A stretch of DNA of 64,000 nucleotides. Origin: Prostheceraeus crozeri (Eukaryota > Platyhelminthes > Polycladida > Euryleptidae). Below, one piece after another: positions 1-9,310 of this stretch. The notes below the pieces were generated by a model that was not told the origin of the DNA, did no database searches, and was given only the letters and a program-made list of their open reading frames with translations. The stretch's first letter is position 1. Every line of letters starts with the position of its first letter. The stretch covers positions 148,026-212,025 of the forward strand of contig CAJQUW010007906.1 of the NCBI GenBank assembly GCA_907163375.1. The letters run 5' to 3'. The translations under genes were made by a program, and so were the position numbers.

Positions 1-1
1 T

Positions 2-175
2 AATTGGCGAACAAGGGAACGTCAAAACTTTCAACATTTTGAAAAAAACAATAATAAACAACGAAATTGGCGAAGGACTAATTGGCACAATATTGATGTA
101 GACTCAAGGTATTTGGAAAGGATATCTTCCTACCATGACCAATACACTGGTAGAAGAGAGTATATCCCTTACTAA
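2..175 (+). CDS. C-terminal end of coiled-coil/basic array protein (partial, cut by window edge)
   Basis: Open from the window edge in the same frame as the tail of the complete copies (NNWRTRERQ...YIPY, stop TAA 173-175). This is the end of a unit that begins upstream of the window, showing that the array continues to the left. Confidence 0.7.
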   Translation, partial: NWRTRERQNFQHFEKNNNKQRNWRRTNWHNIDVDSRYLERISSYHDQYTGRREYIPY

Positions 176-229
176 CAGATTTTTTACCAATTTCTATGTA
201 TATGAATGCTCTGATGCTAATTTTTAAAA

Positions 230-235
230 AATAAA
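230..235 (+). promoter_or_regulatory. AATAAA polyadenylation signal upstream of the hammerhead-like motif
   Basis: Canonical AATAAA lies 54 nt after the ORF stop and 6 nt before stem I of the hammerhead-like motif. It is repeated at the same place in every unit (for example 1506-1511). Its position would let cleavage/polyadenylation compete with ribozyme cleavage in the same short interval. Function is inferred. Confidence 0.5.
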
Positions 236-241
236 TCATTC

Positions 242-284
242 ATCCCTTGAAAAGTCCCTAGAAGGGACGTAAACCGGTCGGGAT
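242..284 (+). ncRNA. Hammerhead-ribozyme-like motif (type I, degenerate core), one per unit
   Basis: Read as a type I hammerhead: stem I 5' strand ATCCC (242-246), core TTGAAAA (247-253, canonical CTGATGA), stem II GTCCC-TAGAA-GGGAC (254-268), core GTAAA (269-273, canonical GAAA), loop-less stem III ACC/GGT (273-278), cleavage residue C17 at 279, stem I 3' strand GGGAT (280-284). All helices, their order and the 7-nt core spacing match the family; stem II GTCCC/GGGAC is a typical natural hammerhead stem. Core changes are C3 to U with G8 to A (still able to pair), U7 to A, and one U inserted after G12. Identical copies at 1517-1559, 2793-2835, 5344-5386, 6620-6662, 7896-7938, 9172-9214, 10448-10490, 11724-11766, 12978-13020, 14232-14274, 15506-15548, 16760-16802, 18014-18056 and 19290-19332. 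Hammerhead ancestry is inference; activity is uncertain because of the core changes. Confidence 0.6.
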
Positions 285-380
285 AAATCCTCAGTAATTA
301 ATAGTTTTCTTTTGGACTTATTTTCTTATATTTATTGCCCATTTTTGGTAACTTTAATTTTGTCTTATTTTCTGACAAAA

Positions 381-1450
381 ATGGATGCCAGAAGAGTACA
401 ATTGGTTACGAGGAATGAAGCACAGGGTATATTACAGAGAATTGATTATCTAGATGACAAATTGAACGGATTAACAAACACAATGAATTCAATACATAGA
501 ATTTTAAGTACATTTTATTCAGACATTAAATTGGATATGCAAGAGGTTAAACAACGAACTAAAGAAATTAAAAGTATGAAGGATAATGTGAAAGAAGAAA
601 TACTAAGTCAAACAAAAGAAACCGAAGTATTTCGAGAGAAAATAAAAACTGAAATGACTGAAATCAACAAGAAATTAACACGATTAACAAATGAAAAACT
701 TGATTGGAATAAGAAAGTTAAACAAAGGAAATTCTCATTTTATGAATCATATAAGAACGCAGCAATCGCAGAAATATACCAGAAAGCTTTAGAAGAACAT
801 GTTCAAAGAGTACCAAAGAAATTATTTAAAATCCCAGTAACTCAACACTATGAAAAAGAAAGGCAACTGAGAAAGGAACAAAGCATTAAACAAACGGAAC
901 ACGAAATTAAAAGATTGAGATTGGTATCAGAAATTAAGACCAAGATTGTGGAAAGAATCGATAATGATATGATTGAATATTTTTACGCATGCTACGACGA
1001 AGAAGAAGCTAAGTTACGCAAAGATCAATGGAGTGAAATAATCAGCAATGAGGAGAAAAGAAGTAAAATAATTTGGGATAATAAAAGACATTTTTTGAAT
1101 CAGACAGACATTTAATATCAATAAATAGTGATCGGAAATGTGTATCGAAAGACTCACCTGCTACATCATATTTTTCAAAGAAACAATCAAGCTACAGCAA
1201 CAATAAAAAACGGCAAAACAATGACAGAAGAACTAATCAACAAACTTTCAACTATCAATGTGCTTGTCGCGACAATAATTGGCGAACAAGGGAACGTCAA
1301 AACTTTCAACATTTTGAAAAAAACAATAATAAACAACGAAATTGGCGAAGGACTAATTGGCACAATATTGATGTAGACTCAAGGTATTTGGAAAGGATAT
1401 CTTCCTACCATGACCAATACACTGGTAGAAGAGAGTATATCCCTTACTAA
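381..1450 (+). pseudogene. Array unit 1: coiled-coil/basic protein, frameshifted
   Basis: Same ORF as the other units, but the T-run at about 1090-1096 has six T instead of seven, so the frame closes at 1113-1115 (244 aa from the ATG) and the basic tail is lost from this frame. Everything before and after the single-base loss matches the intact units. Either a real slippage mutation or a homopolymer sequencing error. Confidence 0.75.
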
Positions 1451-1655
1451 CAGATTTTTTACCAATTTCTATGTATATGAATGCTCTGATGCTAATTTTT
1501 AAAAAATAAATCATTCATCCCTTGAAAAGTCCCTAGAAGGGACGTAAACCGGTCGGGATAAATCCTCAGTAATTAATAGTTTTCTTTTGGACTTATTTTC
1601 TTATATTTATTGCCCATTTTTGGTAACTTTAATTTTGTCTTATTTTCTGACAAAA

Positions 1656-2726
1656 ATGGATGCCAGAAGAGTACAATTGGTTACGAGGAATGAAGCACAG
1701 GGTATATTACAGAGAATTGATTATCTAGATGACAAATTGAACGGATTAACAAACACAATGAATTCAATACATAGAATTTTAAGTACATTTTATTCAGACA
1801 TTAAATTGGATATGCAAGAGGTTAAACAACGAACTAAAGAAATTAAAAGTATGAAGGATAATGTGAAAGAAGAAATACTAAGTCAAACAAAAGAAACCGA
1901 AGTATTTCGAGAGAAAATAAAAACTGAAATGACTGAAATCAACAAGAAATTAACACGATTAACAAATGAAAAACTTGATTGGAATAAGAAAGTTAAACAA
2001 AGGAAATTCTCATTTTATGAATCATATAAGAACGCAGCAATCGCAGAAATATACCAGAAAGCTTTAGAAGAACATGTTCAAAGAGTACCAAAGAAATTAT
2101 TTAAAATCCCAGTAACTCAACACTATGAAAAAGAAAGGCAACTGAGAAAGGAACAAAGCATTAAACAAACGGAACACGAAATTAAAAGATTGAGATTGGT
2201 ATCAGAAATTAAGACCAAGATTGTGGAAAGAATCGATAATGATATGATTGAATATTTTTACGCATGCTACGACGAAGAAGAAGCTAAGTTACGCAAAGAT
2301 CAATGGAGTGAAATAATCAGCAATGAGGAGAAAAGAAGTAAAATAATTTGGGACAATAAAAGACATTTTTTTGAATCAGACAGACATTTAATATCAATAA
2401 ATAGTGATCGGAAATGTGTATCGAAAGACTCACCTGCTACATCATATTTTTCAAAGAAACAATCAAGCTACAGCAACAATAAAAAACGGCAAAACAATGA
2501 CAGAAGAACTAATCAACAAACTTTCAACTATCAATGTGCTTGTCGCGACAATAATTGGCGAACAAGGGAACGTCAAAACTTTCAACATTTTGAAAAAAAC
2601 AATAATAAACAACGAAATTGGCGAAGGACTAATTGGCACAATATTGATGTAGACTCAAGGTATTTGGAAAGGATATCTTCCTACCATGACCAATACACTG
2701 GTAGAAGAGAGTATATCCCTTACTAA
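1656..2726 (+). CDS. Array unit 2: coiled-coil protein with Asn/Gln/Arg-rich basic tail (reference copy)
   Basis: Unrecognised 356-aa protein. The start is the first ATG of the frame (MDARRVQLV), with A at -3 and G at +4, a good eukaryotic context. The frame is open further upstream to a stop inside the hammerhead-like motif, through a hydrophobic stretch with no ATG. Residues about 12-118 are rich in heptad-spaced Leu/Ile and charged residues, strongly suggesting a coiled coil. Residues about 119-249 are a charged, probably helical region (YEKERQLRKEQ, YDEEEAKLRKDQW). Residues 250-356 are a basic, low-complexity tail rich in Asn, Gln and Arg with one CxC (YQCACRDNNW) and a Tyr-rich end, as expected of a nucleic-acid-binding tail. 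No catalytic motif, zinc knuckle or capsid signature is visible. A self-assembling RNA- or DNA-binding (Gag-like) role is inference only. Confidence 0.75.
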   Translation: MDARRVQLVTRNEAQGILQRIDYLDDKLNGLTNTMNSIHRILSTFYSDIKLDMQEVKQRTKEIKSMKDNVKEEILSQTKETEVFREKIKTEMTEINKKLTRLTNEKLDWNKKVKQRKFSFYESYKNAAIAEIYQKALEEHVQRVPKKLFKIPVTQHYEKERQLRKEQSIKQTEHEIKRLRLVSEIKTKIVERIDNDMIEYFYACYDEEEAKLRKDQWSEIISNEEKRSKIIWDNKRHFFESDRHLISINSDRKCVSKDSPATSYFSKKQSSYSNNKKRQNNDRRTNQQTFNYQCACRDNNWRTRERQNFQHFEKNNNKQRNWRRTNWHNIDVDSRYLERISSYHDQYTGRREYIPY

Positions 2727-2931
2727 CAGATTTTTTACCAATTTCTATGTATATGAATGCTCTGATGCTAATTTTTAAAAAATAAATCATTCATCCCTTG
2801 AAAAGTCCCTAGAAGGGACGTAAACCGGTCGGGATAAATCCTCAGTAATTAATAGTTTTCTTTTGGACTTATTTTCTTATATTTATTGCCCATTTTTGGT
2901 AACTTTAATTTTGTCTTATTTTCTGACAAAA

Positions 2932-4002
2932 ATGGATGCCAGAAGAGTACAATTGGTTACGAGGAATGAAGCACAGGGTATATTACAGAGAATTGATTAT
3001 CTAGATGACAAATTGAACGGATTAACAAACACAATGAATTCAATACATAGAATTTTAAGTACATTTTATTCAGACATTAAATTGGATATGCAAGAGGTTA
3101 AACAACGAACTAAAGAAATTAAAAGTATGAAGGATAATGTGAAAGAAGAAATACTAAGTCAAACAAAAGAAACCGAAGTATTTCGAGAGAAAATAAAAAC
3201 TGAAATGACTGAAATCAACAAGAAATTAACACGATTAACAAATGAAAAACTTGATTGGAATAAGAAAGTTAAACAAAGGAAATTCTCATTTTATGAATCA
3301 TATAAGAACGCAGCAATCGCAGAAATATACCAGAAAGCTTTAGAAGAACATGTTCAAAGAGTACCAAAGAAATTATTTAAAATCCCAGTAACTCAACACT
3401 ATGAAAAAGAAAGGCAACTGAGAAAGGAACAAAGCATTAAACAAACGGAACACGAAATTAAAAGATTGAGATTGGTATCAGAAATTAAGACCAAGATTGT
3501 GGAAAGAATCGATAATGATATGATTGAATATTTTTACGCATGCTACGACGAAGAAGAAGCTAAGTTACGCAAAGATCAATGGAGTGAAATAATCAGCAAT
3601 GAGGAGAAAAGAAGTAAAATAATTTGGGACAATAAAAGACATTTTTTTGAATCAGACAGACATTTAATATCAATAAATAGTGATCGGAAATGTGTATCGA
3701 AAGACTCACCTGCTGCATCATATTTTTCAAAGAAACAATCAAGCTACAGCAACAATAAAAAACGGCAAAACAATGACAGAAGAACTAATCAACAAACTTT
3801 CAACTATCAATGTGCTTGTCGCGACAATAATTGGCGAACAAGGGAACGTCAAAACTTTCAACATTTTGAAAAAAACAATAATAAACAACGAAATTGGCGA
3901 AGGACTAATTGGCACAATATTGATGTAGACTCAAGGTATTTGGAAAGGATATCTTCCTACCATGACCAATACACTGGTAGAAGAGAGTATATCCCTTACT
4001 AA
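2932..4002 (+). CDS. Array unit 3: coiled-coil/basic tail protein
   Basis: Intact 356-aa copy. It differs from unit 2 by Thr to Ala in the tail (SPAASYF, codon GCA near 3714), a variant shared with units 8, 9 and 15. It is followed by the only diverged hammerhead-like motif (4069-4110). Confidence 0.72.
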   Translation: MDARRVQLVTRNEAQGILQRIDYLDDKLNGLTNTMNSIHRILSTFYSDIKLDMQEVKQRTKEIKSMKDNVKEEILSQTKETEVFREKIKTEMTEINKKLTRLTNEKLDWNKKVKQRKFSFYESYKNAAIAEIYQKALEEHVQRVPKKLFKIPVTQHYEKERQLRKEQSIKQTEHEIKRLRLVSEIKTKIVERIDNDMIEYFYACYDEEEAKLRKDQWSEIISNEEKRSKIIWDNKRHFFESDRHLISINSDRKCVSKDSPAASYFSKKQSSYSNNKKRQNNDRRTNQQTFNYQCACRDNNWRTRERQNFQHFEKNNNKQRNWRRTNWHNIDVDSRYLERISSYHDQYTGRREYIPY

Positions 4003-4068
4003 CAGATTTTTTACCAATTTCTATGTATATGAATGCTCTGATGCTAATTTTTAAAAAATAAATCATTC

Positions 4069-4110
4069 ATCCCTTGTAAAGTCCCTATAAGGACGTAAAC
4101 CGGTCGGGAT
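4069..4110 (+). ncRNA. Variant hammerhead-like motif with weakened stem II
   Basis: Same position between units as the other 15 copies, but this copy has three local changes: the core reads TTGTAAA, the stem II loop reads TATAA, and one G is missing from the 3' strand of stem II (GGAC instead of GGGAC). Stem II falls to 4 bp. It is the only diverged copy of the motif in the array and explains the 1275-bp spacing here. Confidence 0.55.
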
Positions 4111-4206
4111 AAATCCTCAGTAATTAATAGTTTTCTTTTGGACTTATTTTCTTATATTTATTGCCCATTTTTGGTAACTTTAATTTTGTCTTATTTTCTG
4201 ACAAAA

Positions 4207-5277
4207 ATGGATGCCAGAAGAGTACAATTGGTTACGAGGAATGAAGCACAGGGTATATTACAGAGAATTGATTATCTAGATGACAAATTGAACGGATTAA
4301 CAAACACAATGAATTCAATACATAGAATTTTAAGTACATTTTATTCAGACATTAAATTGGATATGCAAGAGGTTAAACAACGAACTAAAGAAATTAAAAG
4401 TATGAAGGATAATGTGAAAGAAGAAATACTAAGTCAAACAAAAGAAACCGAAGTATTTCGAGAGAAAATAAAAACTGAAATGACTGAAATCAACAAGAAA
4501 TTAACACGATTAACAAATGAAAAACTTGATTGGAATAAGAAAGTTAAACAAAGGAAATTCTCATTTTATGAATCATATAAGAACGCAGCAATCGCAGAAA
4601 TATACCAGAAAGCTTTAGAAGAACATGTTCAAAGAGTACCAAAGAAATTATTTAAAATCCCAGTAACTCAACACTATGAAAAAGAAAGGCAACTGAGAAA
4701 GGAACAAAGCATTAAACAAACGGAACACGAAATTAAAAGATTGAGATTGGTATCAGAAATTAAGACCAAGATTGTGGAAAGAATCGATAATGATATGATT
4801 GAATATTTTTACGCATGCTACGACGAAGAAGAAGCTAAGTTACGCAAAGATCAATGGAGTGAAATAATCAGCAATGAGGAGAAAAGAAGTAAAATAATTT
4901 GGGACAATAAAAGACATTTTTTTGAATCAGACAGACATTTAATATCAATAAATAGTGATCGGAAATGTGTATCGAAAGACTCACCTGCTACATCATATTT
5001 TTCAAAGAAACAATCAAGCTACAGCAACAATAAAAAACGGCAAAACAATGACAGAAGAACTAATCAACAAACTTTCAACTATCAATGTGCTTGTCGCGAC
5101 AATAATTGGCGAACAAGGGAACGTCAAAACTTTCAACATTTTGAAAAAAACAATAATAAACAACGAAATTGGCGAAGGACTAATTGGCACAATATTGATG
5201 TAGACTCAAGGTATTTGGAAAGGATATCTTCCTACCATGACCAATACACTGGTAGAAGAGAGTATATCCCTTACTAA
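4207..5277 (+). CDS. Array unit 4: coiled-coil/basic tail protein
   Basis: Intact 356-aa copy, Thr variant (SPATSYF); same protein as unit 2. Confidence 0.72.
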   Translation: MDARRVQLVTRNEAQGILQRIDYLDDKLNGLTNTMNSIHRILSTFYSDIKLDMQEVKQRTKEIKSMKDNVKEEILSQTKETEVFREKIKTEMTEINKKLTRLTNEKLDWNKKVKQRKFSFYESYKNAAIAEIYQKALEEHVQRVPKKLFKIPVTQHYEKERQLRKEQSIKQTEHEIKRLRLVSEIKTKIVERIDNDMIEYFYACYDEEEAKLRKDQWSEIISNEEKRSKIIWDNKRHFFESDRHLISINSDRKCVSKDSPATSYFSKKQSSYSNNKKRQNNDRRTNQQTFNYQCACRDNNWRTRERQNFQHFEKNNNKQRNWRRTNWHNIDVDSRYLERISSYHDQYTGRREYIPY

Positions 5278-5482
5278 CAGATTTTTTACCAATTTCTATG
5301 TATATGAATGCTCTGATGCTAATTTTTAAAAAATAAATCATTCATCCCTTGAAAAGTCCCTAGAAGGGACGTAAACCGGTCGGGATAAATCCTCAGTAAT
5401 TAATAGTTTTCTTTTGGACTTATTTTCTTATATTTATTGCCCATTTTTGGTAACTTTAATTTTGTCTTATTTTCTGACAAAA

Positions 5483-6553
5483 ATGGATGCCAGAAGAGTA
5501 CAATTGGTTACGAGGAATGAAGCACAGGGTATATTACAGAGAATTGATTATCTAGATGACAAATTGAACGGATTAACAAACACAATGAATTCAATACATA
5601 GAATTTTAAGTACATTTTATTCAGACATTAAATTGGATATGCAAGAGGTTAAACAACGAACTAAAGAAATTAAAAGTATGAAGGATAATGTGAAAGAAGA
5701 AATACTAAGTCAAACAAAAGAAACCGAAGTATTTCGAGAGAAAATAAAAACTGAAATGACTGAAATCAACAAGAAATTAACACGATTAACAAATGAAAAA
5801 CTTGATTGGAATAAGAAAGTTAAACAAAGGAAATTCTCATTTTATGAATCATATAAGAACGCAGCAATCGCAGAAATATACCAGAAAGCTTTAGAAGAAC
5901 ATGTTCAAAGAGTACCAAAGAAATTATTTAAAATCCCAGTAACTCAACACTATGAAAAAGAAAGGCAACTGAGAAAGGAACAAAGCATTAAACAAACGGA
6001 ACACGAAATTAAAAGATTGAGATTGGTATCAGAAATTAAGACCAAGATTGTGGAAAGAATCGATAATGATATGATTGAATATTTTTACGCATGCTACGAC
6101 GAAGAAGAAGCTAAGTTACGCAAAGATCAATGGAGTGAAATAATCAGCAATGAGGAGAAAAGAAGTAAAATAATTTGGGACAATAAAAGACATTTTTTTG
6201 AATCAGACAGACATTTAATATCAATAAATAGTGATCGGAAATGTGTATCGAAAGACTCACCTGCTACATCATATTTTTCAAAGAAACAATCAAGCTACAG
6301 CAACAATAAAAAACGGCAAAACAATGACAGAAGAACTAATCAACAAACTTTCAACTATCAATGTGCTTGTCGCGACAATAATTGGCGAACAAGGGAACGT
6401 CAAAACTTTCAACATTTTGAAAAAAACAATAATAAACAACGAAATTGGCGAAGGACTAATTGGCACAATATTGATGTAGACTCAAGGTATTTGGAAAGGA
6501 TATCTTCCTACCATGACCAATACACTGGTAGAAGAGAGTATATCCCTTACTAA
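5483..6553 (+). CDS. Array unit 5: coiled-coil/basic tail protein
   Basis: Intact 356-aa copy, Thr variant; same protein as unit 2. Confidence 0.72.
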   Translation: MDARRVQLVTRNEAQGILQRIDYLDDKLNGLTNTMNSIHRILSTFYSDIKLDMQEVKQRTKEIKSMKDNVKEEILSQTKETEVFREKIKTEMTEINKKLTRLTNEKLDWNKKVKQRKFSFYESYKNAAIAEIYQKALEEHVQRVPKKLFKIPVTQHYEKERQLRKEQSIKQTEHEIKRLRLVSEIKTKIVERIDNDMIEYFYACYDEEEAKLRKDQWSEIISNEEKRSKIIWDNKRHFFESDRHLISINSDRKCVSKDSPATSYFSKKQSSYSNNKKRQNNDRRTNQQTFNYQCACRDNNWRTRERQNFQHFEKNNNKQRNWRRTNWHNIDVDSRYLERISSYHDQYTGRREYIPY

Positions 6554-6758
6554 CAGATTTTTTACCAATTTCTATGTATATGAATGCTCTGATGCTAATT
6601 TTTAAAAAATAAATCATTCATCCCTTGAAAAGTCCCTAGAAGGGACGTAAACCGGTCGGGATAAATCCTCAGTAATTAATAGTTTTCTTTTGGACTTATT
6701 TTCTTATATTTATTGCCCATTTTTGGTAACTTTAATTTTGTCTTATTTTCTGACAAAA

Positions 6759-7829
6759 ATGGATGCCAGAAGAGTACAATTGGTTACGAGGAATGAAGCA
6801 CAGGGTATATTACAGAGAATTGATTATCTAGATGACAAATTGAACGGATTAACAAACACAATGAATTCAATACATAGAATTTTAAGTACATTTTATTCAG
6901 ACATTAAATTGGATATGCAAGAGGTTAAACAACGAACTAAAGAAATTAAAAGTATGAAGGATAATGTGAAAGAAGAAATACTAAGTCAAACAAAAGAAAC
7001 CGAAGTATTTCGAGAGAAAATAAAAACTGAAATGACTGAAATCAACAAGAAATTAACACGATTAACAAATGAAAAACTTGATTGGAATAAGAAAGTTAAA
7101 CAAAGGAAATTCTCATTTTATGAATCATATAAGAACGCAGCAATCGCAGAAATATACCAGAAAGCTTTAGAAGAACATGTTCAAAGAGTACCAAAGAAAT
7201 TATTTAAAATCCCAGTAACTCAACACTATGAAAAAGAAAGGCAACTGAGAAAGGAACAAAGCATTAAACAAACGGAACACGAAATTAAAAGATTGAGATT
7301 GGTATCAGAAATTAAGACCAAGATTGTGGAAAGAATCGATAATGATATGATTGAATATTTTTACGCATGCTACGACGAAGAAGAAGCTAAGTTACGCAAA
7401 GATCAATGGAGTGAAATAATCAGCAATGAGGAGAAAAGAAGTAAAATAATTTGGGACAATAAAAGACATTTTTTTGAATCAGACAGACATTTAATATCAA
7501 TAAATAGTGATCGGAAATGTGTATCGAAAGACTCACCTGCTACATCATATTTTTCAAAGAAACAATCAAGCTACAGCAACAATAAAAAACGGCAAAACAA
7601 TGACAGAAGAACTAATCAACAAACTTTCAACTATCAATGTGCTTGTCGCGACAATAATTGGCGAACAAGGGAACGTCAAAACTTTCAACATTTTGAAAAA
7701 AACAATAATAAACAACGAAATTGGCGAAGGACTAATTGGCACAATATTGATGTAGACTCAAGGTATTTGGAAAGGATATCTTCCTACCATGACCAATACA
7801 CTGGTAGAAGAGAGTATATCCCTTACTAA
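6759..7829 (+). CDS. Array unit 6: coiled-coil/basic tail protein
   Basis: Intact 356-aa copy, Thr variant; same protein as unit 2. Confidence 0.72.
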   Translation: MDARRVQLVTRNEAQGILQRIDYLDDKLNGLTNTMNSIHRILSTFYSDIKLDMQEVKQRTKEIKSMKDNVKEEILSQTKETEVFREKIKTEMTEINKKLTRLTNEKLDWNKKVKQRKFSFYESYKNAAIAEIYQKALEEHVQRVPKKLFKIPVTQHYEKERQLRKEQSIKQTEHEIKRLRLVSEIKTKIVERIDNDMIEYFYACYDEEEAKLRKDQWSEIISNEEKRSKIIWDNKRHFFESDRHLISINSDRKCVSKDSPATSYFSKKQSSYSNNKKRQNNDRRTNQQTFNYQCACRDNNWRTRERQNFQHFEKNNNKQRNWRRTNWHNIDVDSRYLERISSYHDQYTGRREYIPY

Positions 7830-8034
7830 CAGATTTTTTACCAATTTCTATGTATATGAATGCTCTGATGCTAATTTTTAAAAAATAAATCATTCATCCC
7901 TTGAAAAGTCCCTAGAAGGGACGTAAACCGGTCGGGATAAATCCTCAGTAATTAATAGTTTTCTTTTGGACTTATTTTCTTATATTTATTGCCCATTTTT
8001 GGTAACTTTAATTTTGTCTTATTTTCTGACAAAA

Positions 8035-9105
8035 ATGGATGCCAGAAGAGTACAATTGGTTACGAGGAATGAAGCACAGGGTATATTACAGAGAATTGAT
8101 TATCTAGATGACAAATTGAACGGATTAACAAACACAATGAATTCAATACATAGAATTTTAAGTACATTTTATTCAGACATTAAATTGGATATGCAAGAGG
8201 TTAAACAACGAACTAAAGAAATTAAAAGTATGAAGGATAATGTGAAAGAAGAAATACTAAGTCAAACAAAAGAAACCGAAGTATTTCGAGAGAAAATAAA
8301 AACTGAAATGACTGAAATCAACAAGAAATTAACACGATTAACAAATGAAAAACTTGATTGGAATAAGAAAGTTAAACAAAGGAAATTCTCATTTTATGAA
8401 TCATATAAGAACGCAGCAATCGCAGAAATATACCAGAAAGCTTTAGAAGAACATGTTCAAAGAGTACCAAAGAAATTATTTAAAATCCCAGTAACTCAAC
8501 ACTATGAAAAAGAAAGGCAACTGAGAAAGGAACAAAGCATTAAACAAACGGAACACGAAATTAAAAGATTGAGATTGGTATCAGAAATTAAGACCAAGAT
8601 TGTGGAAAGAATCGATAATGATATGATTGAATATTTTTACGCATGCTACGACGAAGAAGAAGCTAAGTTACGCAAAGATCAATGGAGTGAAATAATCAGC
8701 AATGAGGAGAAAAGAAGTAAAATAATTTGGGACAATAAAAGACATTTTTTTGAATCAGACAGACATTTAATATCAATAAATAGTGATCGGAAATGTGTAT
8801 CGAAAGACTCACCTGCTACATCATATTTTTCAAAGAAACAATCAAGCTACAGCAACAATAAAAAACGGCAAAACAATGACAGAAGAACTAATCAACAAAC
8901 TTTCAACTATCAATGTGCTTGTCGCGACAATAATTGGCGAACAAGGGAACGTCAAAACTTTCAACATTTTGAAAAAAACAATAATAAACAACGAAATTGG
9001 CGAAGGACTAATTGGCACAATATTGATGTAGACTCAAGGTATTTGGAAAGGATATCTTCCTACCATGACCAATACACTGGTAGAAGAGAGTATATCCCTT
9101 ACTAA
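8035..9105 (+). CDS. Array unit 7: coiled-coil/basic tail protein
   Basis: Intact 356-aa copy, Thr variant; same protein as unit 2. Confidence 0.72.
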   Translation: MDARRVQLVTRNEAQGILQRIDYLDDKLNGLTNTMNSIHRILSTFYSDIKLDMQEVKQRTKEIKSMKDNVKEEILSQTKETEVFREKIKTEMTEINKKLTRLTNEKLDWNKKVKQRKFSFYESYKNAAIAEIYQKALEEHVQRVPKKLFKIPVTQHYEKERQLRKEQSIKQTEHEIKRLRLVSEIKTKIVERIDNDMIEYFYACYDEEEAKLRKDQWSEIISNEEKRSKIIWDNKRHFFESDRHLISINSDRKCVSKDSPATSYFSKKQSSYSNNKKRQNNDRRTNQQTFNYQCACRDNNWRTRERQNFQHFEKNNNKQRNWRRTNWHNIDVDSRYLERISSYHDQYTGRREYIPY

Positions 9106-9310
9106 CAGATTTTTTACCAATTTCTATGTATATGAATGCTCTGATGCTAATTTTTAAAAAATAAATCATTCATCCCTTGAAAAGTCCCTAGAAGGGACGT
9201 AAACCGGTCGGGATAAATCCTCAGTAATTAATAGTTTTCTTTTGGACTTATTTTCTTATATTTATTGCCCATTTTTGGTAACTTTAATTTTGTCTTATTT
9301 TCTGACAAAA

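Noticed and set aside
211-225. CTCTGATGCTAA as the hammerhead CTGATGA core
   Set aside because: It is followed by no stem II at the right place and ends in C instead of A; the TTGAAAA position between ATCCC and GTCCC fits the fold much better.
312-380. TTG start giving a 379-aa array protein
   Set aside because: TTG is not an expected start in animal DNA; the first ATG in frame (23 codons later) has a good context and was used.
1128-1376. 82-aa ORF in the second frame of each array unit as a separate gene
   Set aside because: It lies wholly inside the C-terminal coding region of the 356-aa ORF and its start is in the same DNA; it is treated as the alternative frame used by the deletion variants, not as an independent gene.
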